Positions 15,898-24,736 of a stretch of DNA of 36,481 bases are shown piece after piece. A program made the translations under genes and the position numbers. The notes under the pieces were generated by a model. That model saw only the letters and a list, made by a program, of their open reading frames with translations. It was not told where the DNA came from and searched no databases. The DNA is from JAAYZH01 sp964479695 (GTDB lineage Bacteria; Bacillota; Clostridia; Saccharofermentanales; Fastidiosipilaceae). The stretch is from NCBI GenBank assembly GCA_964479695.1, contig CAYZSO010000031.1, forward strand, positions 1 to 36,481, given 5' to 3'. Each line of letters starts with the position of its first letter. Position 1 is the first letter of the stretch.

Positions 15898-18211
15898 TCA
15901 AGCCGAAATTCAGTTCGTAATAATTGCCGGCACTGTCTCTGTAGGCATAGGCTTTGCCGTTTTCGTCTTTCAGGGCAGCGGGCATGTAGAGGTCTTTGTC
16001 GTAGCCAGGGACGTCGTTGCGGGAGACACAGTTTCCATTCTCATCTACAGCGATCACCGCATCGCTCTTGGGGAGCGTGATCGGCATTTTTGCAGTCGGA
16101 GCATAGTCGCCGAAAATGACATCCAGCACTGCGTCTTGATACGTGAAGAAGGAAGCTAAGAGTGCATCCGCCCAAGGTTCAACGTTCCCGACAATCCAGG
16201 CCAGACTGAAATTAATGTCGGTGACCACGATGCCGCCGTTGGCCTTGACAGCTTGATAAATCTCCTTCAGTTTCCCCACATTTGCGAGTGTGGTCTCTTC
16301 ATGGGTTTCAGCAGCCGGACAGCCTAGGTCGTCGACATTGGCAACCGTTTTGTCCTCGCAAATATCCAGCTCAAGATAGCCTTCCGTTGCCGTGAAATAG
16401 TTGCCGGACTGCGGATCCACGAACAGAATTGCCACATTTGCTTCGGCATAATGATCGGTCATAGTCACGCCGCCGCGTTTCGCGAGCGTCTCCCGCAAGT
16501 GGGCCGTCTCCTTCGCCGCCACTTCAGGATCTTTGCGGAAATATTCGGCATAGACCTTCTTCCCCGCAAGTTTCGTGGCAGTCAACGGCAGCGCGTTGTC
16601 CCGGTTCTTCAGGAGAACAACGGATTGACGGTGAGCCTTGGCAGCCGCTTCCCAGTACTGAGGTTGGCTGACGGTGGCTTTGGCCAAAGCCGCCTCCCTA
16701 TAAGGATTCTCGAACAGCCCCAACTGGAACATCTCCGCCAGCGTCTTCGTCACGGCCCGGTCCAAATTCTCATCGGTCACAGTCACCTGATCAACCGTGT
16801 ATTTCTCGGGCACCGCGTGGGTCTCGTAGTAGCCTTCCTTGCCTCTGCGATACGATTCCAAACCTTCATCGACGGCCATGGAACCCGAAATCTTCGCGAC
16901 TCCGTTCCAAAGTGCCAAACCGACGCGCTCGGGACCGTCGAGCTCTTCAACGCCCCAACCCATCTTCGAAATGATGCCGGAGTCGGAGTTGATATAGCCC
17001 TTAAAACCCATCTGTTTGTAGAGAATTTCCTGAATGAAATAATGGTTGTAGGCGAAACCCAGCGGCTCAAAAGGAATCGGATCACCATTGTAATCCAGTT
17101 GCTCGGCAGACTTTGCCGCGTGCGGCTTGGAATAATAAGGCATGATCGACGCCGCATTGTACTTGACAGCTGGGACGAAAGTCGGCAAATGGTACTTCTG
17201 CAAACTTCCCTCGGTCTCGTAAACATTCCATTGGCCCTGCACATAGTGGGGATCAAAGCCGTTTTCACGCGCCCCGCCTCCCGGAAAATGCTTCACAGTC
17301 AAAGCCACGCCATCCGCCGTCACGCCCTCTTCCGAGCCTTGAATCAGCGGAACCAGATGTTCGAAAATCTCCGTAATCAGCTCCGGATCTTCGCCAAAAG
17401 TCCCGTAACTTCTTTGCCAACGAGGATCCGTCACCGTATCGGCCATATACATATAACCTTTGCGTAGGCCGGTGGCATTCCAGTCTTTCTTAATGGCGAG
17501 TGCAAAATCATCGACCACACCAATTCCGGAGCCCTTCACAGCCGCTGCGATCCCGAGCGTTCCCGGCCAAGAGGGGAACACTCCGCCGGCATCATTCATG
17601 CCGAAGACCAACTCCCCGACTTCATTTCTTGAGTTCGAAGCGAGCAAAACAGGGATTGCATGTTCAGTATCCTCAGCAACGATATTCAACTGATTGATCC
17701 AGCGAACCATATCATCCGGCTCGGGGTTTTGGCGAAAAATGAAGTGTCTGGCCTTAAGGTCCTTAATCGTTTTCGTCGTTCCAAAAACCTTATCCGCCGT
17801 AAAAATTGATTCTCCAATCTTGTCTTCTTCATCAAGCAAGCCGGTCTCATCTACCTTCGTCTTATCTTCCTGGTAGATGCCCATGCGTTTGTCGCCAATG
17901 AAAATCAAACCGATCTTCTCTTCGGGCGACATTTCCTTTACCAAAGCCTCCGCCCTCTCCACCGGCTCCTTATGCCAGTCGTAATACTCACGCCAAACCC
18001 CATCGCCTACCAAATCCTTGTAATACAATCCATCCCGCTCGATCACCGGCTTCGAGCTGACGCCAATAACCGGCCCATCCTGATTCTCATAATACGTGAT
18101 GTTCTGATCGACGTTTGGGTTGGTGTTTGGGTCGTTGGTGGTGGTGTTGGTGCTGTTGGTAGTGTTGGTGTTGGTTTCGGTGGTGTCCTGGTTGTTGCTC
18201 TGCTGATTCAT
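15890..18211 (-). CDS. Family 3 glycoside hydrolase (beta-glucosidase-like)
   Basis: 773 residues. Residues 1-36 are Asn/Thr-rich low complexity. The GH3 N-terminal barrel follows, with W-Q-R-S-Y-G-T-F-G-E-D-P (265-276), the K-H-F-P-G substrate motif (307-311) and candidate nucleophile Asp410 in I-N-S-D-S-G. The GH3 C-terminal sandwich starts with S-V-V-L-L-K-N-R-D-N-A-L-P-L. It probably removes beta-linked sugars from oligosaccharides; exact specificity is unknown. No signal peptide is visible, suggesting a cytoplasmic enzyme, though the N-rich leader is odd. GGAGG precedes the ATG. A TTTGGCCAAA palindrome lies in frame at 16679 as L-A-K-A. Confidence 0.9.
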   Translation of the reverse strand: MNQQSNNQDTTETNTNTTNSTNTTTNDPNTNPNVDQNITYYENQDGPVIGVSSKPVIERDGLYYKDLVGDGVWREYYDWHKEPVERAEALVKEMSPEEKIGLIFIGDKRMGIYQEDKTKVDETGLLDEEDKIGESIFTADKVFGTTKTIKDLKARHFIFRQNPEPDDMVRWINQLNIVAEDTEHAIPVLLASNSRNEVGELVFGMNDAGGVFPSWPGTLGIAAAVKGSGIGVVDDFALAIKKDWNATGLRKGYMYMADTVTDPRWQRSYGTFGEDPELITEIFEHLVPLIQGSEEGVTADGVALTVKHFPGGGARENGFDPHYVQGQWNVYETEGSLQKYHLPTFVPAVKYNAASIMPYYSKPHAAKSAEQLDYNGDPIPFEPLGFAYNHYFIQEILYKQMGFKGYINSDSGIISKMGWGVEELDGPERVGLALWNGVAKISGSMAVDEGLESYRRGKEGYYETHAVPEKYTVDQVTVTDENLDRAVTKTLAEMFQLGLFENPYREAALAKATVSQPQYWEAAAKAHRQSVVLLKNRDNALPLTATKLAGKKVYAEYFRKDPEVAAKETAHLRETLAKRGGVTMTDHYAEANVAILFVDPQSGNYFTATEGYLELDICEDKTVANVDDLGCPAAETHEETTLANVGKLKEIYQAVKANGGIVVTDINFSLAWIVGNVEPWADALLASFFTYQDAVLDVIFGDYAPTAKMPITLPKSDAVIAVDENGNCVSRNDVPGYDKDLYMPAALKDENGKAYAYRDSAGNYYELNFGLNY
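16679..16688. repeat. TTTGGCCAAA palindrome in the GH3 gene
   Basis: Exact core with GGTGGC left and GCCGCC right, the nearest to a full two-armed copy; reads A-L-A-K-A on the coding strand. Confidence 0.9.
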
Positions 18212-18573
18212 GCTGTTCCTCCGTTCTGATGTCTGGGTTGATTTGCGTTATGTGGTTTGTTTGTGTTGTGTTGTGTTGTGTTGTTTGTGTTGTGTTGTGT
18301 TTGTGTTGTTTGTGTTGTTGGTTTTGCTTGTGTTGTGCCGGTGTTTTTGTGTTGTTTGTGGTTTGTGGTTTGTGGTTTGTGGTGTCACTCGTCGTTGCCG
18401 CTTATTACTGTTGTTTATCGCCTTGATTCTACGTCGCTGTTTGTCATTGTGACTTAACATAGTCACTTATCATCGTGACCTGACGTTAAAGGCAAATGCC
18501 TACTATGTACAACTCAACCACAGAGCAAATGAATAATGTGTTTGTATTACTATAATCTAAACAACTTCTTCTT
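18212..18573. other. G/T-rich low-complexity gap upstream of the GH3 gene
   Basis: Bases 18248-18385 are almost entirely GTTGTGTTGT / TTGTGG simple repeats. The minus-strand reading is Asn/Thr/Gln-rich and in the same frame as the hydrolase, but a stop codon separates them. The composition matches the hydrolase N-terminus, suggesting one repeat tract that spread across the start. No gene is seen. Confidence 0.6.
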
Positions 18574-18597
18574 GGAAAAGCTTTTGTAAGCTTTTCC
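18574..18597. other. Perfect 10-bp hairpin
   Basis: GGAAAAGCTT-TTGT-AAGCTTTTCC. No clear U-run on either side, so a terminator role is uncertain. Confidence 0.5.
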
Positions 18598-18636
18598 AGA
18601 AATTTTCAATTGGCAAAGTGAGGAAATCAACTACAA

Positions 18637-18654
18637 AAGTTTAAAAATAAACTT
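18637..18654. other. AT-rich hairpin shared with 33975-33992
   Basis: AAGTTTA-AAAA-TAAACTT followed by ATGTAGTGAG and GTTTTATG. The same stem and trailing motif recur at 33975. Confidence 0.5.
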
Positions 18655-18681
18655 ATGTAGTGAGTATTTGTAGTGAGTTTT

Positions 18682-19045
18682 ATGGCGGAGCGGTATTGGC
18701 GGCGTATTCTTTCTAATTTTGTTCCTCAGAGTACGGAGAATTTATTATGTTATTTCCAAATTGGTCGAGATCACGAAACTTGCGACAGCTGACAGATTTA
18801 CGCTCCGTTACTACGCACTTTTTTGGCTGGACTTTTCCATTTGTGCAACACAACTCAACGAATGTCAGTATTCATTCAACAATACCTACACTCAGGTCAG
18901 TAATCATTCAGTCTATAATTTAAGCGGTGGTAAGGTCACTGGTGACAGAGATTCTGTGTCGCAAGTTTTCTGATCCGTACCAGTTTGGAAAATTTTTTCT
19001 CGGTTGGTGTCGGTTGGTGTAGGAAGCGTGGTGTTTTGACATGAA
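18682..19045 (+). repeat. Inverted-repeat element, copy 3
   Basis: Best preserved copy. Arms at 18753-18786 and 18958-18991 match in 28 of 34 positions as inverted repeats; the outer distance is 239 bp, against 240 and 239 in the others. Before the right arm is a near-palindrome GACAGAGATTCTGTGTC. Homology extends left to GGCGGAGCGG (18682) and right through GGTTGGTGT repeats. An 84-codon frame covers it (18719-18973) but is not kept in the other copies. Confidence 0.8.
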
Positions 19046-19470
19046 ATTGCTACAAAATACATGTCGCTTGTAATAAAGTAATAGTTACATAGGTTAATTC
19101 TGTGTCAGAACGAGTTGAATTATCTTGTTAGATATTTTCAAAACAGAATAAGTTTTCAGTAAAACAAGTTAAGTTATGAAAAATCATTCTTGGCCTTTAT
19201 AAAAACCAATAAGTGATCATATTTGCTCCATTCAGCCAACTTCAACACCTTGCGAACCCGTATTAGAAACAATAGGAAGGAGCAGGCGTTCCATCAATCA
19301 CTGAACGAGATAACTAACGAACATGCACCAGCAACAATACGCTGTATTTGCGCGCTCCTTCAACATCTACAAACCTACCGCCCCAACACGTACTACAGCT
19401 CACTCCCTCTGCCCACACTGACCAACCAAAAATTCCAGACAAAAATCCTCGCTACAAGAGTATGATAGAA
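19046..19470. other. AT-rich gap before trkA
   Basis: No gene, RNA or hairpin recognised. It probably holds the trkA promoter, but no pair of boxes is convincing. Confidence 0.4.
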
Positions 19471-19607
19471 ACACTGAAGCACCGAAACACCGCAATACTG
19501 AAGCACCGAAATACCGAAACACCGAAACACCGAAGCACCGAAGCACCGAAGCACCGAATTACCGACTAACAAGCACACCGAAACACCGACTAACAACACC
19601 GAAAAAC
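19471..19607. repeat. 8-bp tandem repeat (AAGCACCG) before trkA
   Basis: At least nine units of AAGCACCG / AAACACCG with some degenerate ones, ending about 30 bp before the trkA ATG and so in its leader. Confidence 0.9.
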
Positions 19608-19637
19608 GATCAACGATCCTGAGGGAGAGCCCGAGAA

Positions 19638-21119
19638 ATGAGAATTATCATCATTGGCGATGGCAAGATCGGTTACACTTTGGCCAAGAATCTTGCCCAA
19701 GAACATTACGATGTCACCGTGATAGACAAAGACGCGGAAGCCCTAAGGCGCGCTTCTGATGAACTAGATGTTTTGTGTGTACATGGCAATGGGCTAAGCA
19801 GCCGGGTGCAGATCGAGGCAGGCGTTCGAGAAGCCGATTTGCTAATTGCCGTGACAATCAATGACGAGATCAATATGGTGTGCTGCCTGACCGCCAAACA
19901 ATTGGGAGCAGCACATACCATCGCCCGAATTCGTGATCCCGAATATGCCGAAGAATTATCGCAACTCAAAACAGATCTCAATCTGGACATGATCATCAAT
20001 CCTGAGCAGGAAACCGCCGCAGAAATCGCCCGACTGATTAAGTACCCAGCGGCCATGGAAGTTGAAACCTTCGCCGGTGGCCGCGTGGAAATGCTCGAGG
20101 TCAAAGTAACAAACAATCTCGCACTGGTGGGAAACAAACTTAAGGACCTCCCGAAAAAAATGGCTGGTGAAATTCTCATTGGTGGGGTCGTCCGCGGGGA
20201 ACGCGGGGAACGCGGGGAACGTGGGGAACGCGGAGAACGCGGGGAACGCGGTGAACGTGGGGAACGCGGAGGACGCGGTGAACGTGGGGAACGCGGAGGA
20301 CGCGGAGACCGCGAAGAACGCGAAGACAAAGTGTTCATTCCCAACGGTGAATTTCAGCTGGCAGCCGACGATGTGATTTATGTATTTGGGAAACCTTCAG
20401 CCATCACAAATTTCATCCATGGCGCAGGGCTTCCGCTTGCGAAGATCCGTTCTGCCATGATCATCGGCGGTGGGCGGATCGCCTTTTATTTGGCAAAATA
20501 CCTCGGGGCGATGGGGGTCAAAGTAAAGATCCTGGAAATTTCGCATGAGCGCTGCCTCGAGTTGTCCGAGCTCCTGCCGGATACCTTGATCATCCATGGT
20601 GACGGCACGGATGAGAATTTGCTCTTGTCAGAAAACCTCGAGAAAATGGATACTTTTATCACCCTCACCGGCCATGACGAAGACAATTTAATAGCCGGCC
20701 TTTTGGCCAAGCAGCATGGGGTCAAGAAAGTCGTCGCAAAAATCAACCGCATGAATTACTCCCCTGCCCTCCAGAAATTAGGCATCGATAGTATCATCAT
20801 TCCCAGAAACATTGTCGCATCAGAAATCACACGCTATGTGCGTGGTCTCAAGAATGCAGAGGGGAACCCGGCAGAGGCGATGCACAAAATCATGAACGAA
20901 CGGGCGGAAGCCGCATCTTTTACAGCCAGTGCGAACGTCAAGTTCCTTGATATCCCACTCCGCGAGATCACATTTACCGACGACATCTTAGTCGCCGTGA
21001 TCGTGCATGGGGATGAAGTGAGGATCGCCCACGGCAATGATCGCATTCAGGCAGGTGACCGGGTTATTTTGGTGGCCAAAGACGTCCTCATCGAAGATTT
21101 GAACGAAATTGTCAGTTAA
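19638..21119 (+). CDS. trkA: Trk potassium uptake regulatory protein TrkA, with a Gly-Glu-Arg insert
   Basis: Cytoplasmic NAD(H)/nucleotide-binding gating subunit of the Trk/Ktr K+ transporter. Two RCK units: the first starts I-I-I-G-D-G-K-I-G (4-12), the second I-I-G-G-G-R-I-A (275-282), each followed by an RCK-C domain. Residues 186-230 are an insert of about ten G-E-R triplets from the 9-bp unit GGGGAACGC. It sits in the first RCK-C domain, between V-V-R and K-V-F-I-P-N-G-E, where the family has only a tight turn. Without it the length would be the usual 450 or so. AGGGAG precedes the ATG. trkH follows directly. Confidence 0.95.
   Translation: MRIIIIGDGKIGYTLAKNLAQEHYDVTVIDKDAEALRRASDELDVLCVHGNGLSSRVQIEAGVREADLLIAVTINDEINMVCCLTAKQLGAAHTIARIRDPEYAEELSQLKTDLNLDMIINPEQETAAEIARLIKYPAAMEVETFAGGRVEMLEVKVTNNLALVGNKLKDLPKKMAGEILIGGVVRGERGERGERGERGERGERGERGERGGRGERGERGGRGDREEREDKVFIPNGEFQLAADDVIYVFGKPSAITNFIHGAGLPLAKIRSAMIIGGGRIAFYLAKYLGAMGVKVKILEISHERCLELSELLPDTLIIHGDGTDENLLLSENLEKMDTFITLTGHDEDNLIAGLLAKQHGVKKVVAKINRMNYSPALQKLGIDSIIIPRNIVASEITRYVRGLKNAEGNPAEAMHKIMNERAEAASFTASANVKFLDIPLREITFTDDILVAVIVHGDEVRIAHGNDRIQAGDRVILVAKDVLIEDLNEIVS
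20195..20320 (+). repeat. 9-bp in-frame repeat (G-E-R) in trkA
   Basis: Tandem GGGGAACGC with variants (GGAGGACGC, GGTGAACGT), a multiple of three long so the frame is kept. Confidence 0.95.
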
Positions 21120-21232
21120 TCGAAAAGATCAGTTAATCGAAATTGTCAGTTAAATAAAATTTGCAGTTAATCGGAATGATCAGCTGAACGAAATTAGCAG
21201 TTGATCGAAATGATCAGTTAAAGGAGGCTTTT
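21108..21232 (+). repeat. About 20-bp tandem repeat at the trkA stop
   Basis: Five to six imperfect units of CAGTTAATCGAAATGAT. The first overlaps the trkA stop (GTCAGTTAA) and the last runs up to the AAAGGAGG site of trkH, so the entire intergene is this repeat. Confidence 0.9.
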
Positions 21233-21237
21233 GCAGA

Positions 21238-22692
21238 ATGAATTACCGTCTGGTGCTGAACAGTTTGGGGAAAGCGCTTCTCGTTGAGACCCTCTGTTTT
21301 CTGCCTTCGTTGATCGTTTCTTGGATTTACCGCGAGGATACGTGGGTAGCCTTTTTGCAAGTCATACTGGTCACAGCGGTCGTCGGTGGCCTGCTCAGTT
21401 TCATTAAGCCGAAACAAACCCATTTCTACCCGCGAGATGCATTCGCCGTAACAGCTTTTGCGTGGATTGTGCTCTCGGCTTTTGGGGCACTGCCGTTTGT
21501 GCTAAGCGGCTCAATTCCGCATTATGTGGATGCATTTTTCGAAACGGTATCAGGCTTCACCACGACCGGCTCGACGATTCTTACCGATGTCGAGACGATG
21601 CCCAAAAGCATCCTCTTCTGGCGCAGTTTCACGCACTGGATCGGCGGTATGGGCGTTCTGGTGTTGGTGATGGCCATTCTGCCATCTGTGCAAGGCACCT
21701 CGCTTCATATTCTGAGAGCGGAATCCACCGGTCCCTCACCCGGCAAAGTGGTGCCCAAAATGGGTGAAACCGCCAAGATTCTCTGGATTATTTACATTAC
21801 TTTATCCGCGCTGATGGTCACCTTTTTGTTGGCAGGCGGCATGCCTCTCTTCGACACATTGATTCACACGTTCGGCACCGCAGGCACCGGTGGTTTCTCC
21901 AATCGAGCCTTGAGTGTAGGCGCTTATCAGAATAACTACTACACTTGGGTCATCACGATCTTTATGTTTCTCTTTGGGGTGAATCTCTCGCTGTATTGGG
22001 CTTTGGCCAAAGGCAACTTCAAAAACTTCTTCAAAGACGAAGAACTCCGCTTCTATTTCTTCACCGTCCTCATCGCGACCTTGCTCATCACCTGGAATTT
22101 GCGCACAGAAGGTTTTTTCACCTCCATTGGCGAATCGCTCACCCACTCCGCCTTCCAGGTCAGCACGATCATCACGACGACCGGCTTCTCGACTACAAAT
22201 TTTGACCTCTGGCCGGTCTTCAGCAAAACCATCTTGGTCATCTTGATGTTCATCGGAGCCAGCGCCGGGTCGACAGCCGGGGGGATCAAATGCGTCCGCT
22301 TCGTCCTGATCTTCAAGACAATCAAACGGGAAATCACGCGAAATACCCATCCGCGTTCTGTGGCGACAGTCAAGCTCAATGGCCGTACGGTCGATGAAGG
22401 CATTATTTCGGGGGTGATGACCTTTTTTGCCTTGTATTTGATCATCTTTACCACGGCCCTGCTGGCCATCTCGCTGGAGGGGAAGGATCTGGTCACTTCC
22501 TTCACAGCGGTCGCGACGACGATCAACAATGTGGGTCCGGGCTTAGGCTTGGTGGGGCCGATGGGCAGTTTCGCCGAGTTTTCGGCTGCGAGCAAATTGA
22601 TTTTTTCGCTCTGTATGTTGGTGGGGCGTCTGGAAATTTTCCCCATTTTGCTGCTCTTCGTCCCCTCTTTCTGGAAGAAGCACAGCATCTGA
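21238..22692 (+). CDS. trkH: Trk/Ktr potassium transporter membrane subunit TrkH
   Basis: K+-translocating subunit that pairs with TrkA. 484 residues and many hydrophobic segments. The four pore loops with their filter glycines can be followed: G-F-T-T-T-G-S-T, G-T-A-G-T-G-G-F-S, T-T-T-G-F-S-T-T, and N-N-V-G-P-G-L. AAAGGAGG precedes the ATG. A TTTGGCCAAA palindrome at 22002 reads A-L-A-K-G in a cytoplasmic-looking loop before N-F-K-N-F-F-K. Confidence 0.95.
   Translation: MNYRLVLNSLGKALLVETLCFLPSLIVSWIYREDTWVAFLQVILVTAVVGGLLSFIKPKQTHFYPRDAFAVTAFAWIVLSAFGALPFVLSGSIPHYVDAFFETVSGFTTTGSTILTDVETMPKSILFWRSFTHWIGGMGVLVLVMAILPSVQGTSLHILRAESTGPSPGKVVPKMGETAKILWIIYITLSALMVTFLLAGGMPLFDTLIHTFGTAGTGGFSNRALSVGAYQNNYYTWVITIFMFLFGVNLSLYWALAKGNFKNFFKDEELRFYFFTVLIATLLITWNLRTEGFFTSIGESLTHSAFQVSTIITTTGFSTTNFDLWPVFSKTILVILMFIGASAGSTAGGIKCVRFVLIFKTIKREITRNTHPRSVATVKLNGRTVDEGIISGVMTFFALYLIIFTTALLAISLEGKDLVTSFTAVATTINNVGPGLGLVGPMGSFAEFSAASKLIFSLCMLVGRLEIFPILLLFVPSFWKKHSI
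22002..22011. repeat. TTTGGCCAAA palindrome in trkH
   Basis: Exact core without either GC arm (TTGGGC left, GGCAAC right); reads A-L-A-K-G. Confidence 0.75.
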
Positions 22693-22809
22693 ATTGTGTC
22701 TCCATAGAATCCGTTGCGAATTGTCCGTTGGGGAATTGGTCGTTACGTCTCATCAAGCGAAGGTCAATGCGAGTATGATGGGAGTAGATCAGTTACGGAG
22801 GTGACTCCA

Positions 22810-24672
22810 ATGGGTACTTTCAGAGAAACCACGAAGCGAATTCTTCTTAGCTCCGGCAGGACGTTCAGAAGCTTCCCTGTGGTCATGGGCAATGCCGCCT
22901 TGATGACCATCGTCGCGATCGTCAAGATCGCTGTCGACTGGACCATCCTTCAGCCCTATGATTTTCTCATCAGTTGTGTTCAGCTGGCTCTGGCAGTTGG
23001 GGCAGCTTTTGGCTTGGCAGCGATTACGTTTGGCCAAAGCCGCCTCCAGACGAAACGGAGCTTCGTCTTAGCGAATCTTCTGGGCATCCTCGTTACGATG
23101 GTGGCGTTTTTGCTCATGTACTTTGTCGGGGGCAGAGAAGGAACACCTTATCCCGGGGCGACAACTACGGGCTTATTCCTGTCCAATATTACGCAAGCTC
23201 GCGCCGCGGTTTTCATCTTCCTGTGCTTCCTGGCCTTTTTACTTGTGGCAGCGAAGACAGAGGATTCGTTTGATTTCGCTTCGGCGGTCTTCATGAGCAT
23301 GAAGGCGTTCTTCATCGCTCTCCTTTATGGTCTGGTTGTGTTTGGCGGGACGGCAGCGATTTTCGGTGCAGTGAGAGCCTTGCTGTATGCTGAATTGTCC
23401 TTCAAAATTCTGGGTTATCTGGGGGCTTTGAGTGTCTTCTTCGCTTTTGCCATCTATATTGGCTATTTCCCGGATTTCCGCCTGGGCTCGAAGGATCCGC
23501 AAAGGGAAGTCGCCCAGAAACAACCACGGTTTATCACGGTGCTATTTGAATATATCTTGATTCCGATTTTCTTGGCTTTGACCCTCGTTTTACTACTCTG
23601 GGCACTGCGCACCGTAATCGTGGGTGTTGACCTGCCTTTCCTCAATCTCTACAGCATTGCCACGGGGTATGCCGTCGGGGGTTTACTCCTCCACATCTTG
23701 GTCACCCACGGCACATCCCCAACGGCGAAATTCTATCGCAAGGTCTTCCCCGCTACCGTGCTGCTGATTTTACTGTTTGAACTTTGGGCACTGGTCATTT
23801 CGATCAGGCAGCATGGTCTTCAGACCGAAGAATATGTCTTCCTCGTGATTTGGCTGGTCACCTTGGTTTCGGCCATTCTTCTGCTCTTCAAGCAAGCGAA
23901 AGCCCATCGGCCCATGGTCTATGTCGTCGCCATCTTGTCTGTGATAGCCGTTCTGCCGGTCGTTGGCTTCCATCAGTTGCCGTACAATCAGCAATTGAAC
24001 CGCCTGGAAACCTTGCTCCAAGCCGAAAATATGCTGCAAAATGAGAAGATCGTGCCGGCAGCGGAGCCGCCGGCTTTGGCCACCCGGGAAGCCATTACGA
24101 ATGCCGTTGACTTCCTGATTTACTCGGATAACCCCACAGCGCCAACCTGGCTGGACAAGGATGCCTTGCGCCGCGGCTCCTTCCGTCAGATTTTCGGTTT
24201 CGACAAAACCTACCCCGGCCAAACCGAACCCGGCGGCCAAGATATGAAGTACACTTCCCTCCAGATCCGCCCGCGTGCGATCGATATTTCTGCCTATCAA
24301 TGGGAGATTGCGGCGCTCTCAAGCTACGATAAAACGCTGGAACCCATTCAGTTCACGGGGGCCAAAGGCGCCTACATCTTCACTTGGAGCCAAGATTCGG
24401 ATACTACCTTGCCTCTACTTACCGTCAACCTCAATGGCCGGGTAATTATGCGGCAAGATTTCAGGACTTTTGTCGATCTCGTGTTGGAGAAATTCCCTCT
24501 GGGTGCGCAAACGTTCGCCCCGCCCACAGAAGCAGATTTGACCTTTGAAGTAGAGACCGCGGAGATTCAACTGACCTTTATCTTCCGATCAGTGTACGTA
24601 AGCTATACGACTTCTACCGGGGAGTGGAGCTACACGCTCGAACCTTTGGCCGTGTACATGAACGAGAAATGA
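22810..24672 (+). CDS. DUF4153-like multi-spanning membrane protein
   Basis: 620 residues from the ATG at 22810, chosen because GGAGGTGA lies 8 nt before it; an upstream in-frame ATG at 22714 lacks a site. Residues from about 20 to 400 contain roughly ten hydrophobic segments. A soluble C-terminal part (about 420-620) includes an I-D-I-S-A-Y-Q segment and ends in beta-strand-like sequence. The layout resembles DUF4153 proteins of Firmicutes; the function is unknown. The palindrome at 23029 is read in a different frame from the rest (T-F-G-Q-S-R-L), in a loop between two membrane segments. Confidence 0.65.
   Translation: MGTFRETTKRILLSSGRTFRSFPVVMGNAALMTIVAIVKIAVDWTILQPYDFLISCVQLALAVGAAFGLAAITFGQSRLQTKRSFVLANLLGILVTMVAFLLMYFVGGREGTPYPGATTTGLFLSNITQARAAVFIFLCFLAFLLVAAKTEDSFDFASAVFMSMKAFFIALLYGLVVFGGTAAIFGAVRALLYAELSFKILGYLGALSVFFAFAIYIGYFPDFRLGSKDPQREVAQKQPRFITVLFEYILIPIFLALTLVLLLWALRTVIVGVDLPFLNLYSIATGYAVGGLLLHILVTHGTSPTAKFYRKVFPATVLLILLFELWALVISIRQHGLQTEEYVFLVIWLVTLVSAILLLFKQAKAHRPMVYVVAILSVIAVLPVVGFHQLPYNQQLNRLETLLQAENMLQNEKIVPAAEPPALATREAITNAVDFLIYSDNPTAPTWLDKDALRRGSFRQIFGFDKTYPGQTEPGGQDMKYTSLQIRPRAIDISAYQWEIAALSSYDKTLEPIQFTGAKGAYIFTWSQDSDTTLPLLTVNLNGRVIMRQDFRTFVDLVLEKFPLGAQTFAPPTEADLTFEVETAEIQLTFIFRSVYVSYTTSTGEWSYTLEPLAVYMNEK
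23029..23038. repeat. TTTGGCCAAA palindrome in the DUF4153-like gene
   Basis: Exact core with GCCGCC right; reads F-G-Q-S-R, the only genic copy not read as L-A-K. Confidence 0.9.
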
Positions 24673-24724
24673 TGTATGAGAAATGATGTGTGAGTAATGA
24701 TGTGTGAGTAATGATGTGTGAGAA
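24663..24724 (+). repeat. 17-bp tandem repeat at the DUF4153-like gene stop
   Basis: Four units of AATGATGTGTGAGT type. The first includes the stop codon (GAGAAATGA) and the last merges with the AGAAAGGA ribosome site of the next gene. Confidence 0.9.
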
Positions 24725-24736
24725 AGGAAATCCCCC

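Noticed and set aside
18248..18466. 72-codon Asn/Thr/Gln frame upstream of the GH3 gene
   Set aside because: Pure simple-repeat translation; it is in frame with the hydrolase but closed by a stop before the ribosome site.
18719..18973. 84-codon frame over inverted-repeat element copy 3
   Set aside because: In copy 2 the same region is split into two frames and in copy 1 it is lost, so a protein is unlikely.
19678..20710. TTTGGCCAAG-type sequences in trkA, and similar near-matches in fabZ and fabD
   Set aside because: They lack the full decamer and GC arm and code for residues conserved in the families, so they are probably chance matches.
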